64,000 nt of DNA from Achromobacter pestifer (GTDB lineage Bacteria > Pseudomonadota > Gammaproteobacteria > Burkholderiales > Burkholderiaceae_B). The stretch covers positions 682,001-746,000 of the forward strand of contig NZ_CADIJX010000001.1 of NCBI RefSeq assembly GCF_902859625.1, given 5' to 3'. How positions within the stretch are numbered: the stretch's first letter is position 1; the number at the start of each line of letters is the position of its first letter. The translations under genes were made by a program, and so were the position numbers. This document shows positions 14,780 through 23,497 of the stretch, in pieces. The notes below the pieces were generated by a model. That model had not been told where the DNA came from. It worked only from the letters and a program-made list of their open reading frames with translations, and ran no database searches.

Positions 14780-16699
14780 ATGAACAACGACACAGAAAAC
14801 AGCCGACATAAAGATGCGCATCCGCACACGGCCTCCATGCAAGAAAGCTTGCGGGGATCGCTTGATTTTTCGGATGTGGGTGACTTCGACGATGCCAATC
14901 GGGGTTTCATTGGCACCATCGAAGACGCAACGATCCGCAACGCCAGCGGCAGGATTGTCTGGAGCCAGAAGGAGTACTCCTTTCTCGACGACACATATGT
15001 TCCCTTTACCGTGAATCCGAGCCTGTGGCGCATGTCCAAGCTCAACAGGATTCACGGCTTGTTCAAGGTCTGCGACCGGATATATCAAGTGCGTGGCTTT
15101 GACCTCGCCAACATCACTTTCATTGAAGGCGACACTGGTCTCATCGTCATCGACCCGCTGACTTTCGAAGAGCCGGCGCGTGCCGCTCTGGCGCTGTACG
15201 AAAAGCACCTCGGCCCGCGAAAAGTGGTGGCTGTCATGTATAGCCACAGTCATCGGGACCACTATGGCGGCGTGAAGGGAGTGGCCAGTGAGGAAGACGT
15301 GGAAGCAGGGCGGGTGCAGATCATTGCCCCCGAAGGCTTCATGGAAGAGGTCATGTCGGAATCGCTGCTCGCCGGTATCCCGTCGCGCCGACGTGCCGAA
15401 TTTCAGTTTGGCACCTACCTGGAGCCCGGGCCGCGGGCCCACGTGGACAGCGGACTTGGCAAGGGCATGGGAACCGGGACCTCCAGTCTGATCCCGCCGA
15501 CACACCTGATCACCCAGACCAATGAACGGATGGTGATCGATGGCGTCGAGGTGATATTCCAGATGACCCCCGGGACGGAAGCGCCGGCGGAGATGAATTT
15601 CTACTTCCCGCAAATGCGCGCTCTCAACATGGCCGAGAATGCCTGCAACACGATGCACAACCTTTGCCCTATCCGCGGCGCAAAGGTCCGCGATGCGCTG
15701 GCATGGGCAAGCTATCTGGACGAGAGCGTGGACCTCTACGCTGGCCAGGCAGACGTGTGCCTGGCTCAACACCATTGGCCCACGTGGGGCAAGGAAAAGG
15801 TCATCACGTATCTGAGCGAGCAGCGTGACCTGTACCGATACATTCACGATCAGACGCTTCGACAGATGAGCCACGGGCTGACGCCTCGAGAAATCTCCGA
15901 GCAGCTCATGATGCCCAATGAGTTGTCCAAGCGATGGCACACCCGGGGGTACTACGGCGCGGTGGTACACAACGTGCAGGCGATCTATGCCTTCTACATG
16001 GGTCCCTACGATGGAAATCCCGTCAATCTGAACCCATTGCCGCCGAGCGCCGCCGCAGCCAAATACATCGAGTACGCCGGCGGGGCAGAGCGCGCCATTG
16101 CCCGTGCTCGTGAAGATTTTGAGCGTGGCGAGTTCCGCTGGGTGGCCCAGATCATGAATCAAGCGGTGTTTGCGGATCCGGCGAACAAAGCCGCGCGCGA
16201 ACTCTGCGCCGATGCCTTCGAGCAACTGGGATACCAAGCGGAATCAGCCACTTGGCGCAACGCCTATCTACTTGGAGCACGTGAGCTCCGCGAGGGCCTG
16301 CGGCCGCGGGAGAAGGATGGCAACCGCATCAATCCTGGCGTGGTGTCCAAGCTGCCGATGCCACTTTTCTTTGACTTCATCGCCATTCGCGTCATGAGCG
16401 AGGCGGTTGAAGGGCAGACCGTTCGCTTTGATTGGCACATGACCGACGAGAAGAGCTGCACCAAAGTGACGCTGAGTAATGGGGCGCTGAGCCATCGCCC
16501 GGGATCCCATGGTGACGCGGCCGATGCGGTGCTTCAGACCACACGTGCAGGACTATTTCAGGCGTTGCAGGCAGAAATCGGCTTTGCAGGGGCCGTTGAA
16601 AGCGGCGACGTTCGGATCAACGGCAATGCCGGGCCTGTTCTTTCCCTCTTGGCCGGGCTTGACTCGTTCGATCCGCTTTTCAACGTCGTGGAGCCCTGA
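14780..16699 (+). CDS. Alkyl sulfatase, SdsA1/BDS1 family
   Basis: 639 residues from ATG 14780 (a TTG two codons earlier is in frame). The N-terminal metallo-beta-lactamase domain carries SHSHRDHYGG with H156, H158, D160 and H161 for the binuclear zinc site, and AENACNTMHNLCPIRG matches the second metal-ligand region of SdsA1. A dimerisation domain and a C-terminal SCP2-like domain (about 520-639, DFIAIRVMSEAVEGQTVRFDW onward) complete the architecture. Such enzymes cleave primary alkyl sulfates such as dodecyl sulfate to alcohol and sulfate. No signal peptide is visible, in contrast to secreted SdsA1, suggesting cytosolic action on imported substrate. Confidence 0.92.
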   Translation: MNNDTENSRHKDAHPHTASMQESLRGSLDFSDVGDFDDANRGFIGTIEDATIRNASGRIVWSQKEYSFLDDTYVPFTVNPSLWRMSKLNRIHGLFKVCDRIYQVRGFDLANITFIEGDTGLIVIDPLTFEEPARAALALYEKHLGPRKVVAVMYSHSHRDHYGGVKGVASEEDVEAGRVQIIAPEGFMEEVMSESLLAGIPSRRRAEFQFGTYLEPGPRAHVDSGLGKGMGTGTSSLIPPTHLITQTNERMVIDGVEVIFQMTPGTEAPAEMNFYFPQMRALNMAENACNTMHNLCPIRGAKVRDALAWASYLDESVDLYAGQADVCLAQHHWPTWGKEKVITYLSEQRDLYRYIHDQTLRQMSHGLTPREISEQLMMPNELSKRWHTRGYYGAVVHNVQAIYAFYMGPYDGNPVNLNPLPPSAAAAKYIEYAGGAERAIARAREDFERGEFRWVAQIMNQAVFADPANKAARELCADAFEQLGYQAESATWRNAYLLGARELREGLRPREKDGNRINPGVVSKLPMPLFFDFIAIRVMSEAVEGQTVRFDWHMTDEKSCTKVTLSNGALSHRPGSHGDAADAVLQTTRAGLFQALQAEIGFAGAVESGDVRINGNAGPVLSLLAGLDSFDPLFNVVEP

Positions 16700-16746
16700 A
16701 ACGGGTCTCATCCCCGATTTGATTCACCAATTGTGAGGAGACACAG

Positions 16747-17745
16747 ATGTCTACAAGACGCGATTTCTTGATGAAGGCCGGGGCCGGCGCGGTTGCCGTG
16801 CACTTTGCGGGTGTTGCCGCCGCGCTAACTGGCTCAGTTTCTGCCAACGCGCAATCAAATGGACCGATTACCATGGTTGTGGGCTTTCCCGCCGGCGGAG
16901 GCCCCGACCTTGTCGCGCGGGCATTAGCCGAAGCAGGGCAGCGCGAACTCAATCAGACCATAATCGTACAAAACAAGACCGGCGCGGGAGGAAGAATCGC
17001 CTTGGATTGGCTTGGCAACCAGGCGTCCGACGGATCAGCCTTTGGCCTTACGCCGGCTGCCATGCTCGCGTCCTTTCCCCATGTCTACAGAAAGCTATCC
17101 TACGACCCAAACGACTTCGTTCCGGTTTGCAAGATATGCGATTACCACGTCTCAGTAGTCACGCGCAGCGACTCACCGTTCTCGACACTCAAGGAATTCG
17201 TAGCGTGGGCAAAGGAGAGCAAGAGGGGCACCTTTGGTGTGCCGAGTCGTGGCAGTGGGACTGACTTCATCGGCACGTTGCTCTCCAAAGCAGAAGGCCT
17301 GGCATTGGAGCCCATCCTGTACCGTGGTGGCCCCCAACTGACTCAGGCAGTACTTGCCGGCGAAGTGGACTTGGCGATCAACCTGTCGAGCAACTTTGTT
17401 GAGCTCGCAAAGGCCGGGAAAGTTAAAGTCCTGGCCGTGAGCACCGCGACACGTTCTCCATTCTCGCCCGGTGTCCCGACTCTTGCTGAATTGGGCTATC
17501 CCGAGCTCATTTTCGAGGAATCCATCGGAATTGTGGCAAAGAAAGGAACCCAGGAGAAAACCACTCATCGCATGCAAGAGGCCGTACGTAAAGCAATGGG
17601 CGATGCCAGTGTCCTCAATGCCTTGCAGATCCTTGAATACCGCCCGGACTTCAAGCCAGCCAAGCAGTACGGGGAGGATCTCGCCATGGCATCTGAGCGC
17701 TACAAGATGTTCGTTCAGAAAACAAACTTCCAGCCACTCGATTGA
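16747..17745 (+). CDS. Bug family receptor with twin-arginine signal
   Basis: 332 residues. The N-terminus STRRDFLMKAGAGAVAVHFAG is a twin-arginine (Tat) signal with cleavage expected near SANAQS (about residue 35), so it would be exported already folded. The mature part has ITMVVGFPAGGGPDLVARALAEAGQRELNQTIIVQNKTGAGG, the Bug signature, and a normal length. It follows the alkylsulfatase by 47 bp with a GAGGAG site and shares its lower GC content, so it probably captures the sulfate ester or a related anion. No membrane subunits are adjacent. Confidence 0.9.
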   Translation: MSTRRDFLMKAGAGAVAVHFAGVAAALTGSVSANAQSNGPITMVVGFPAGGGPDLVARALAEAGQRELNQTIIVQNKTGAGGRIALDWLGNQASDGSAFGLTPAAMLASFPHVYRKLSYDPNDFVPVCKICDYHVSVVTRSDSPFSTLKEFVAWAKESKRGTFGVPSRGSGTDFIGTLLSKAEGLALEPILYRGGPQLTQAVLAGEVDLAINLSSNFVELAKAGKVKVLAVSTATRSPFSPGVPTLAELGYPELIFEESIGIVAKKGTQEKTTHRMQEAVRKAMGDASVLNALQILEYRPDFKPAKQYGEDLAMASERYKMFVQKTNFQPLD

Positions 17746-18072
17746 GCCATGGCTGGGCTCGCGCTTTCACCCTGACTGGGTCTTCGCATCCGGGCAAGGG
17801 GGACAGCGCGATCTCCCAAGACCCTGGTTATTTGGCGAAGGGCATTGGCTGTCATGCCAACGATATGGCTGGAACTCATCTCAAATGGAAGAGACGGTGT
17901 GGTCGCCTCAATCCTTTACTTTACATAATACACATTATGCGTATTTCGCCCAAGACTGGCAGAGGCCGCGCAACACCCGCTTCCCAATGCTCTGGCCCCG
18001 AGCTATGTAGCCGACTCCTAACACCTCTGCGTCGCTTCGAAGGCCCGCCCAGCATGTCCCAGCTGACAGCCA
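17746..18072. other. Gene-free stretch between the alkylsulfatase module and lacI
   Basis: About 330 bp between the Bug stop and the lacI stop, which converge here. Open frames across it have no ribosome-binding site and no recognisable family. A small inverted repeat, CATAAT (17924-17929) and ATTATG (17934-17939), lies in an AT-rich patch with no gene to serve. I see no clear terminator with a T-tract. Confidence 0.55.
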
Positions 18073-19140
18073 TCACGGCTCCGGAATGTTCTCCCGAAAG
18101 ATGACCTGAAGCCGCGGCAGATAGCTGGGTTCGGGCGCGCCCTTCACGGCCGCCACCAGCAGCTTGACGATCTCGCGCGCCTCGACGCGCGGGTTCTGGT
18201 CGATCACGGCGTCCATGGTGCGATCAAGCAACAGGCGGCGCGTGGCTTCGGTCAGGTCGTGGCCCACGAAAACAATGCGATGAGCGGAGGCTGCCTTACT
18301 TGAGCGAGCCTCGCTTGGCCACGCCTCGGCGGGCCGAGCCTCTACCGGCCGCGCCTCTTTCAGCGCCCGCGCGATGCCTTGATTGCCGGCGCCGATGTTG
18401 TAAATCGCGTGCGGCGGCTCTTTGCGCAGCAGATCTTGCGTGACGGCAAAGGCGCGGTCGCGGTCATCGCCGATCTCAAGAATGTGTGCGATGCGCAGGT
18501 GCGGAAACTCTTCGCTCAGCAGCGAGCGAAAGCCCATCTCTCGCTCTTCGTGGCCGCGATACGCCAGTGACCCTACGAACACCGCGACCTTCCGCTCTGT
18601 ATGCTGTGGCAGAAACCGGCCCAGTAATAGCGCGGCCAGGCGGCCCGCGGCGCGGTTGTCGATGCCCACGTAACCCAGGCGCGCCGAGATCGGAATGTCC
18701 GACACCAGCGTGCTCACATGCACGCCGCTGTCACGCAGCGCCATGATGGCGTCGCGCACTTGTGGATGGTCCAGCCCGACCAAGCCAACGGCCTGCGTCT
18801 GCCCGCGCAACTCGTAGAGCTTTTGCGCGAGCTTATTAGCGTCGAATCCCTCGATCAGATGCAGGCGGGCGCGCACATCGGGTCGGGTGGCGGCCTCTTC
18901 GAGCAAGTGCTGGCCCAACGTGGTCATGAAGCTGTTGGTGCCGGCGGGCAAAACGAAATCGACCCGCACATCCTGGCTGGTGGCATCGGCGCCCTGGACG
19001 AAGTAGCCGAGACGATTCGCGATTGCCAGTACGCGGTCGCGGGTTTTGCCGCGCACGCCGTCGCGGTCATTCAGCACGCGATCCACGGTGGCGGTGGACA
19101 TGCCGGCTTCACGGGCGATGAGGGAAATGGTGGGACGCAT
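18073..19140 (-). CDS. LacI family transcriptional regulator with internal pentapeptide repeat
   Basis: 355 residues from ATG 19140 (a TTG at 19158 is also in frame). The helix-turn-helix ISLIAREAGMSTATVDRVLNDRDGVRGKTRDRVLAIANRLGY is followed by a periplasmic-binding-protein-like sensor with VDFVLPAGTNSFM, GYVGIDNRAAGRLAALLLGR and IVFVGHDLTEATRRLL, the form that binds sugars. A run of EARPV/EARPA/EAWPS/EARSS encoded by four 15-bp repeats (18298-18357) is inserted just before the RIVFVGHDL strand, probably as a surface loop. The gene diverges from the sugar/CoA operon starting at 19367 and is its likely repressor. Confidence 0.9.
   Translation of the reverse strand: MRPTISLIAREAGMSTATVDRVLNDRDGVRGKTRDRVLAIANRLGYFVQGADATSQDVRVDFVLPAGTNSFMTTLGQHLLEEAATRPDVRARLHLIEGFDANKLAQKLYELRGQTQAVGLVGLDHPQVRDAIMALRDSGVHVSTLVSDIPISARLGYVGIDNRAAGRLAALLLGRFLPQHTERKVAVFVGSLAYRGHEEREMGFRSLLSEEFPHLRIAHILEIGDDRDRAFAVTQDLLRKEPPHAIYNIGAGNQGIARALKEARPVEARPAEAWPSEARSSKAASAHRIVFVGHDLTEATRRLLLDRTMDAVIDQNPRVEAREIVKLLVAAVKGAPEPSYLPRLQVIFRENIPEP
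18298..18357 (-). repeat. Four 15-bp tandem repeats inside lacI
   Basis: Reading the minus strand from 18357, four 15-base units begin GAGGCGCGG, GAGGCTCGG, GAGGCGTGG and GAGGCTCGC, all in frame. They encode EARPV, EARPA, EAWPS and EARSS. The unit is a multiple of three, so copy-number change would lengthen or shorten the loop without breaking the regulator. Confidence 0.8.
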
Positions 19141-19273
19141 GCGGGAACAGGCTCTCAAGACACCATCAGGACGATGGTAACGAAGCCATCATAACCAATC
19201 ATTTGCAATCATTCAGGATCAAAAAAGTAACACCGCTGCCCTATAGGCGCCCTGCACCTTTACCCCTGATTGT

Positions 19274-19307
19274 TTTGATGTGAATATCGCGGCTCAATAA
19301 CATCAAA
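19274..19307 (+). promoter_or_regulatory. Promoter and inverted repeat upstream of the sugar/CoA operon
   Basis: TTGATG (19275-19280) and TAACAT (19298-19303) with a 17-bp spacer form a plausible sigma-70 promoter about 60 bp before the first gene. TTTGATGT (19274-19281) and ACATCAAA (19300-19307) are perfect 8-bp inverted arms that overlie the two promoter boxes. A second small repeat, ACCATC (19162-19167) and GATGGT (19173-19178), lies nearer lacI. Either could be the LacI-family operator. Confidence 0.5.
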
Positions 19308-19366
19308 CACAGCACGGCGGGATGCCTGGCAGTCGACAGTGCATACCAAGCCGGCAGGAGGAGCAC

Positions 19367-20458
19367 ATGTCGCACCCTACCCTGGCGCCCGACCAGCCCG
19401 TTCGGGAACGGCGCTTTCGCATCGGCTGCATCGGCGCAGGCATGATCATGGCCGAGTGCCATCTGGCGGCCTACCAGCAGGCTGGCTTCACGGTGGCGGC
19501 GATTGCGTCGCGTACCCGCAGCAAAGCGGCCAAGGTCGCCGAACGCTACGGCATCCCGTGTGTGCATGAGAATCCCCTGGCCTTGATCGCCGATCCGCAG
19601 ATCGAGATCGTGGACATCGCGTATCCGCCCGACCTGCAACCCGCGCTGATTCGCGCCGCATTACGCACCCCGCACGTGCGCGGCGTGCTGGCGCAGAAGC
19701 CCCTCGCCCTCTCGCTGGACGAAGCCCGCGCCTTGCGCGACGAGGCGCGGGCCAGCGGCAAGATCCTGTCGGTAAACCAGAACATGCGCTACGACCAATC
19801 GATGCGCACGCTCAAACAGCTGCTCGACCAGGGCGTGCTGGGCACGCCGGTGTTCGCGCAGATCGACATGCACGCGATCCCGCACTGGCAGGATTTTTTG
19901 CGCGGCTATGACCGGTTGACGCTGTCGAACATGAGCGTGCATCACCTCGATGCCCTGCGTTATCTGTTTGGCGAGCCCACCGAGATCACCAGCATCACCC
20001 GCCCCGATCCGCGCACCGAGTTCGCGCATCAGGATGGGCTGGTAAGCACCACGCTGCGCTTTGGCAATGGCCTGCTTGCGCTGTCGCTCGAAGATGTGTG
20101 GTCGGGCCCGCGGGCCGATGGCTACCCCGACGACCAGCACATCCGCTGGCGCGTGGAAGGCACCGAGGGCGTCGCGCGCGGCACCATCGGCTGGCCCACC
20201 GGCGAGCCGTCGACGCTCAGCTACGCCTCGCGCGCGACCGCGGGCCATACCGATGGGCGTTGGGTAACGCCCACGTGGGACACGATGTGGTTTCCGCATG
20301 CCTTCATCGGCGTGATGGAGCAGTTGCAGTACGCGCTGGCCAGCGGCACCGAGCCTGCGTTGAGTGTGACCGACAACGTACGCACGATGGCGCTTGTCGA
20401 GGCCGCGTATACATCCATCGCCGAAGGCCGCACGGTACGGCTGCCGGCTGTTGAATAA
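19367..20458 (+). CDS. Gfo/Idh/MocA family NAD(P)-dependent oxidoreductase
   Basis: 363 residues from ATG 19367 behind GGAGGAG; an upstream frame start at 19322 lacks such a site. The Rossmann motif IGCIGAGMIMAECHLAAYQQAGF (about 18-40) binds the nucleotide, AQKPLALS stands in place of the usual EKP, and DMHAIPHWQDF with MSVHHLDALRYLFGEP supplies the catalytic-histidine region of the C-terminal domain. The family oxidises or reduces hydroxyl groups of sugars and cyclitols and sometimes performs redox-assisted eliminations. As first gene of the operon it probably oxidises the incoming sugar or sugar acid. The substrate is unknown. Confidence 0.88.
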   Translation: MSHPTLAPDQPVRERRFRIGCIGAGMIMAECHLAAYQQAGFTVAAIASRTRSKAAKVAERYGIPCVHENPLALIADPQIEIVDIAYPPDLQPALIRAALRTPHVRGVLAQKPLALSLDEARALRDEARASGKILSVNQNMRYDQSMRTLKQLLDQGVLGTPVFAQIDMHAIPHWQDFLRGYDRLTLSNMSVHHLDALRYLFGEPTEITSITRPDPRTEFAHQDGLVSTTLRFGNGLLALSLEDVWSGPRADGYPDDQHIRWRVEGTEGVARGTIGWPTGEPSTLSYASRATAGHTDGRWVTPTWDTMWFPHAFIGVMEQLQYALASGTEPALSVTDNVRTMALVEAAYTSIAEGRTVRLPAVE

Positions 20459-20490
20459 CCAAACAGAAAAAACAGACGGAGACAACCATC

Positions 20491-21405
20491 ATGATCCAGA
20501 CCGGAATCTTCTCGGGCTACTTTCCCTATGAACTTGAGCGCACCGCCAAGGTGATCCGCTCGCACGGCTTCAACACCGTGCAGCTGGACTTGCATTTCAA
20601 GGACATGGAGCTCGGCCCGGGACAGCTGACCGCGCAGAAATGCACACAGATCCGCGACACCTTCCGCAACTACAACCTGCCTGTGTCCTGCATCTCGGCC
20701 TATACCAATATCGTTCATCCCGACGCCGCCGAGCGTCAACGCCGCAATGGCTATCTCAAAGAGATCCTCACGCACGCGCGCCAGTTGGGTTCGCCTTACG
20801 TGATCTCGGAAACCGGCACGTTCGCTACCGACAGCGACTGGGTGCACCACCCCAAGAACAAGACCGAGGAAGGCTGGGACCAGTGCCGCGCGATGATCGC
20901 GGAGCTGTCGCAACATGCCTATGACCATGGCGCGGTTTTCCTGCTCGAGACCTACGTGAACAACGTGGTGGGATCAGTCGAGGAAACGCTGCGCATGTTC
21001 GCCGAGGTGGATCACCCTGGCCTTGGCCTCTTGATGGACCCGACGAACTACTTTGAAGCGCACAACATCGACCAGATGGACCGCACGCTCAATCAGGTGT
21101 TCGACGCGCTCTCCGACAAGATCTGCATTGCGCATGCCAAGGACGTGAAGCGTTCGGGCGATGACAAGTCGGAAAAGCACAGCGACATTGGTGACGAGGG
21201 CGCGGCAGAAAGCCATACCTTCCGTGGCGTGGGCGAGATCGAGCTGCCGGCGCCGGGCCTGGGCGCGCTCAATTACGACCTCTATCTGCAACGCCTGGCG
21301 AAGAAGCACCCCAACATTCCCATCATCATCGAGCACTTGACCGAAGACGACGTGCCGCGCGCCAAGCGATTCCTGGACGAGCGGCTGCGCGCGAACGGCC
21401 TGTAG
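20491..21405 (+). CDS. Sugar phosphate isomerase/epimerase family protein (TIM barrel)
   Basis: 304 residues, full length for the AP-endonuclease-2-like xylose isomerase fold (PF01261). Predicted metal ligands occur on successive strands: VISETGTF, LLETYVNNVVG, LLMDPTNYFEAHN, IAHAKDVK and IIIEHLTEDDV. The N-terminus MIQTGIFSGYFPYELERTAKVIRSHGFNTVQLDL is typical. Members isomerise or epimerise keto sugars or dehydrate inosose (IolE). It lies 32 bp after the oxidoreductase gene with a GGAGA site, consistent with handling the keto product of that enzyme. Confidence 0.87.
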   Translation: MIQTGIFSGYFPYELERTAKVIRSHGFNTVQLDLHFKDMELGPGQLTAQKCTQIRDTFRNYNLPVSCISAYTNIVHPDAAERQRRNGYLKEILTHARQLGSPYVISETGTFATDSDWVHHPKNKTEEGWDQCRAMIAELSQHAYDHGAVFLLETYVNNVVGSVEETLRMFAEVDHPGLGLLMDPTNYFEAHNIDQMDRTLNQVFDALSDKICIAHAKDVKRSGDDKSEKHSDIGDEGAAESHTFRGVGEIELPAPGLGALNYDLYLQRLAKKHPNIPIIIEHLTEDDVPRAKRFLDERLRANGL

Positions 21406-21530
21406 GCCGCCACCCGCAACACAGGCGCACCGCGAGGCACCCTTCCCTCAGGCCCGCGGCACGCCTGCGAACACGACTATCAACACCGACACCGGCAAAC
21501 GCGCGCTCGCGCCTTTGCCAGGGAGAACTC

Positions 21531-22709
21531 ATGCCTGACATTTACGGAACCTGGATGACGCGCCGCGACGTGGAGGCGCGCACCGGACAGCTTGCGCAGT
21601 TTGCCGGCGTACGCCTGATGACGCTGGACGACGGGCTGGAGCGCGGTATCCGCATGCTGGAGTTCCGCAGCGGCACGGGCCTGCGCTTTACGGTGCTGGT
21701 GGATCGCGCGATGGACATTGCCGATTGCGAATACCGCGGCTTCGCCATGGGCTGGCAGTCGCCGTCGGGCTTTCGCCATCCCGGCCTGCATGACTATGAA
21801 GGCGAAGGCGGACTGGGCTGGATGCGCTCCTTCTCTGGCCTCATGATCACCTGCGGACTGGACCACATTCTGTTCATGTACGACGCACCGGCCGACAACT
21901 ATGTGTACGGCCCGCGCAAGACCGCAAAACAGTCCATCCATGGCCGCGTCGGCACCATTCCGGCTCGCCTGACCGGCTACGGCGAACGCTGGGATGGGGA
22001 TCGCTGCGTGCTGTGGGCAGAGGGCGTCGTAAGCCAGGGCACCGTGTTCGGCGAGCACCTGGAGCTGCACCGCCGCATCGAGATCGAGGTGGGCACCAAT
22101 GACATCAAACTGTCGGATCGCGTGGTGAATCGCGGCTTCTACCGCACGCCCCACATGCTCTGCTATCACATCAACCTGGGCTATCCGGTGCTGGACGCCG
22201 ACTCGCGCTATCTGGCGCCGATTCGCGATGTGGTGTGGGCCGCACACGAACCAACCTACCGCAAGCAGGGCGTGGGCTACCGCCGCATGCCGGCGCCGCA
22301 GCTGGGCTTTCATGAGCAGGTGTGGCAGCACGAGATGGCCGCTGCCGCCGACGGCAGCGTCCCGGTGGCCCTGGTAAACGATAAGCTGGCCCTGGGCATG
22401 CAGGTCAGCACCTTCAAGCATCAATTCCCTTGCCAGTATCAATGGCAGAACCTGCAATCGGGCCAGTATGCGATGGGCATCGAGCCCTCGACCAACCATG
22501 TGCTGGGCCAGGGCGCGGCGCGTGAGCGCAACGAGCTGATCTGGCTCGAGCATGGGGAGGAGCGCCGCTACGACACCACGTTCAGCGTGCTGGCCTCGCC
22601 CGCCGATATCGAGGCATGCGAAGCACGCATCCGCGCGATCGCGGTGCAGCCCGAGGCCGATTATCCGCCGTTGTCGGGGCGCTTCGCGCCCATCGCGGGG
22701 CGCACATGA
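21531..22709 (+). CDS. DUF4432 family protein (aldose-1-epimerase-like)
   Basis: 392 residues. The sequence follows the DUF4432 pattern: an N-terminal FRSGTGLRFTVLVDRAMDIADCEYRGFAMGW (about 44-74), GLMITCGLDHI, SIHGRVGTIPA and CYHINLGYPVLD, then a mutarotase-like beta-sandwich with acidic and histidine residues lining the expected active site. The family is related to galactose mutarotases and is usually found in sugar catabolic clusters, but reactions are known for few members. It is preceded by GGGAGAAC and overlaps the SDR gene by 4 bp. Epimerisation or ring opening of the sugar substrate is the best guess. Confidence 0.85.
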   Translation: MPDIYGTWMTRRDVEARTGQLAQFAGVRLMTLDDGLERGIRMLEFRSGTGLRFTVLVDRAMDIADCEYRGFAMGWQSPSGFRHPGLHDYEGEGGLGWMRSFSGLMITCGLDHILFMYDAPADNYVYGPRKTAKQSIHGRVGTIPARLTGYGERWDGDRCVLWAEGVVSQGTVFGEHLELHRRIEIEVGTNDIKLSDRVVNRGFYRTPHMLCYHINLGYPVLDADSRYLAPIRDVVWAAHEPTYRKQGVGYRRMPAPQLGFHEQVWQHEMAAAADGSVPVALVNDKLALGMQVSTFKHQFPCQYQWQNLQSGQYAMGIEPSTNHVLGQGAARERNELIWLEHGEERRYDTTFSVLASPADIEACEARIRAIAVQPEADYPPLSGRFAPIAGRT

Positions 22710-23467
22710 GCGCGCGCTTCTCATTGCAAGGCCGTCGCGTGCTGTTCACGGGCGCGGCGGGCGGCTTCGGGGTGGACACCACGTTTGCGCTGCTGGAATC
22801 GGGCGCAAGCGTCATCGCGCTCGACAACCACGCCGGGCATATCGATCGCTTGCGCAGCACCGTGCCGGCGCGGTTCTCCGGCCAGCTTCACATTCTGCAG
22901 GCCGATCTCGCCGAAACCAGCGCACTGCAATCGCACCTTGAGCAGCTGACGGCCGAGGGCCCGATCGATGTGGTCATCAACAACGCGGCGATCTACCCCT
23001 CGCGCCCGTTCGAGGAATACAGCGACGCAGAGCTGGCGCGCGTGCACCGCGTGAACGTGGAGGCGGCTATTCAGATCGTCCGCGCGGCGCTGCCCGGCAT
23101 GCGCGAGCAGCAATGGGGCCGCGTGATCAACATCTCGTCGATCACGCTGTCCGGCGGCTGGGAAAACCTGCTGCCCTATGTGCAATCCAAGGGCGCGATG
23201 GTGGGCGCCACGCGCGCATTCGCCCGCGAGTTCGGCAAGTGGGGCATCACGGTCAACGCCATCTCGCCGGGCGCGTTCCCCACCGACGCCGAGAAGATCC
23301 ATCCCGATCCCGAGGGCTACAACCGCATGGTGCTCGAACGCCAGTCGGTCAAGCGCCGCGGCCACGCAGGCGACATCGCCGCAGCCATCATTTTCCTTGC
23401 TTCGGACGAGGCGGGTTTCATTTCCGGACAGACGCTGGCGGTTGACGGCGGCTGGGTCATGCATTGA
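22706..23467 (+). CDS. Short-chain dehydrogenase/reductase (SDR)
   Basis: 253 residues from ATG 22706, overlapping the previous stop (ATGA). It has the cofactor motif FTGAAGGFGVD (variant of TGxxxGxG), DVVINNAAIYPS, catalytic Ser in INISSITLSGG and YVQSK for Tyr/Lys, ending with the usual SGQTLAVDGGWVMH. It is a classical cytosolic NAD(P)-dependent alcohol dehydrogenase of about 250 residues. In this operon it would be a second oxidoreductase working on a sugar-derived alcohol or on a 3-hydroxyacyl-CoA-like intermediate formed by the hydratase encoded later. Confidence 0.9.
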   Translation: MSARFSLQGRRVLFTGAAGGFGVDTTFALLESGASVIALDNHAGHIDRLRSTVPARFSGQLHILQADLAETSALQSHLEQLTAEGPIDVVINNAAIYPSRPFEEYSDAELARVHRVNVEAAIQIVRAALPGMREQQWGRVINISSITLSGGWENLLPYVQSKGAMVGATRAFAREFGKWGITVNAISPGAFPTDAEKIHPDPEGYNRMVLERQSVKRRGHAGDIAAAIIFLASDEAGFISGQTLAVDGGWVMH

Positions 23468-23497
23468 GGCGCATCGGCGCACGCAAAGGGTAGAAGC

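Noticed and set aside
14462-16237. Minus-strand open frame of 591 codons opposite the alkylsulfatase
   Set aside because: Antisense to a gene with intact metal-binding motifs; no ribosome-binding site and no recognisable domain.
17924-17939. Inverted repeat CATAAT/ATTATG
   Set aside because: Only six base pairs per arm in an AT-rich patch and not upstream of any gene; likely chance.
17742-18104. Plus-strand frame of 120 codons between the Bug receptor and lacI
   Set aside because: No ribosome-binding site, low-complexity composition and overlap with both neighbours.
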